The notes under the pieces are model-generated. The model made no database searches, was not told where the DNA came from, and was given only the letters and a program-made list of their open reading frames with translations. Both the position numbers and the translations under genes were made by a program. 12,240 bases of DNA from Candidatus Acetothermia bacterium (GTDB lineage: Bacteria; Bipolaricaulota; Bipolaricaulia; RBG-16-55-9; DRXL01): positions 1 through 12,240 of the forward strand of contig JAPWVB010000031.1 in the NCBI GenBank assembly GCA_028275205.1, written 5' to 3'. Positions 12,240 through 12,240 of the stretch are shown here, one piece after another. Each line of letters starts with the position of its first letter. The stretch's first letter is position 1.

Positions 12240-12240
12240 C

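Noticed and set aside
1..12240. CRISPR array, insertion sequence or prophage genes
   Set aside because: No regularly spaced repeats, transposase, or phage-type proteins were seen on either strand.

Overview
The window looks like chromosomal DNA of a diderm (Gram-negative-type) bacterium of moderately high GC content. Secreted proteins, a lipobox lipoprotein and an outer-membrane FadL/PorV-like protein all imply two membranes. Shine-Dalgarno sites are mostly of the AGGAGG/GGAG type and sigma-70-like promoters can be read by eye. The mixture (PKD and von Willebrand-type surface proteins, thrombospondin type 3 repeats, WD40 fragments, HicAB, ferritins) fits a deep-branching, possibly thermophilic or uncultivated lineage such as Bipolaricaulota/Acetothermia. 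That placement is a guess from style, not a demonstrated fact.

Layout. (1) 1-475, plus strand: the 3' end of a dienelactone-hydrolase-family gene, then a tRNA-Ala (anticodon CGC) with its own promoter. (2) 476-1620: a decayed WD40-repeat locus. A good promoter, leader hairpins, an RBS and a signal peptide lead into one WD40 repeat in another frame. A HicA-HicB-like toxin-antitoxin pair follows, and then a second WD40-repeat fragment. (3) 1610-8465, minus strand: six envelope genes in a row. In transcription order they encode a secreted HEAT-like protein, a secreted von Willebrand-like/PKD protein, an outer-membrane FadL/PorV-like protein, a two-TM protein with a large extracytoplasmic domain, a membrane-anchored protein with three Cys-paired repeats, and a TSP3-containing lipoprotein. 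The last five are tightly spaced and partly translationally coupled. (4) 8549-10017: a classical cytoplasmic ferritin (minus), divergent from a secreted DUF2202-type ferritin-like protein and a small secreted helical protein (plus), which end at a strong terminator. (5) 10070-12162: an OmpR-type response regulator and its histidine kinase, overlapping by ATGA, from a promoter that predicts a leaderless mRNA. (6) The last 90 bases hold the 3' end of a convergent minus-strand membrane-protein gene.

How they may work together. The six-gene cluster reads as one envelope assembly: an outer-membrane barrel-like protein, a lipoprotein, two inner-membrane-anchored periplasmic proteins and two exported binding-type proteins. 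No enzyme is visible in it, so a structural, adhesion or secretion role is the most that can be inferred. Ferritin and the exported ferritin-like protein suggest iron storage or oxidative protection on both sides of the inner membrane. The adjacent two-component system is a plausible regulator of envelope genes, but nothing in the sequence proves its targets. The best candidate for an undescribed system is the six-gene envelope cluster; the best evolutionary oddity is hicAB lying between WD40-repeat fragments.
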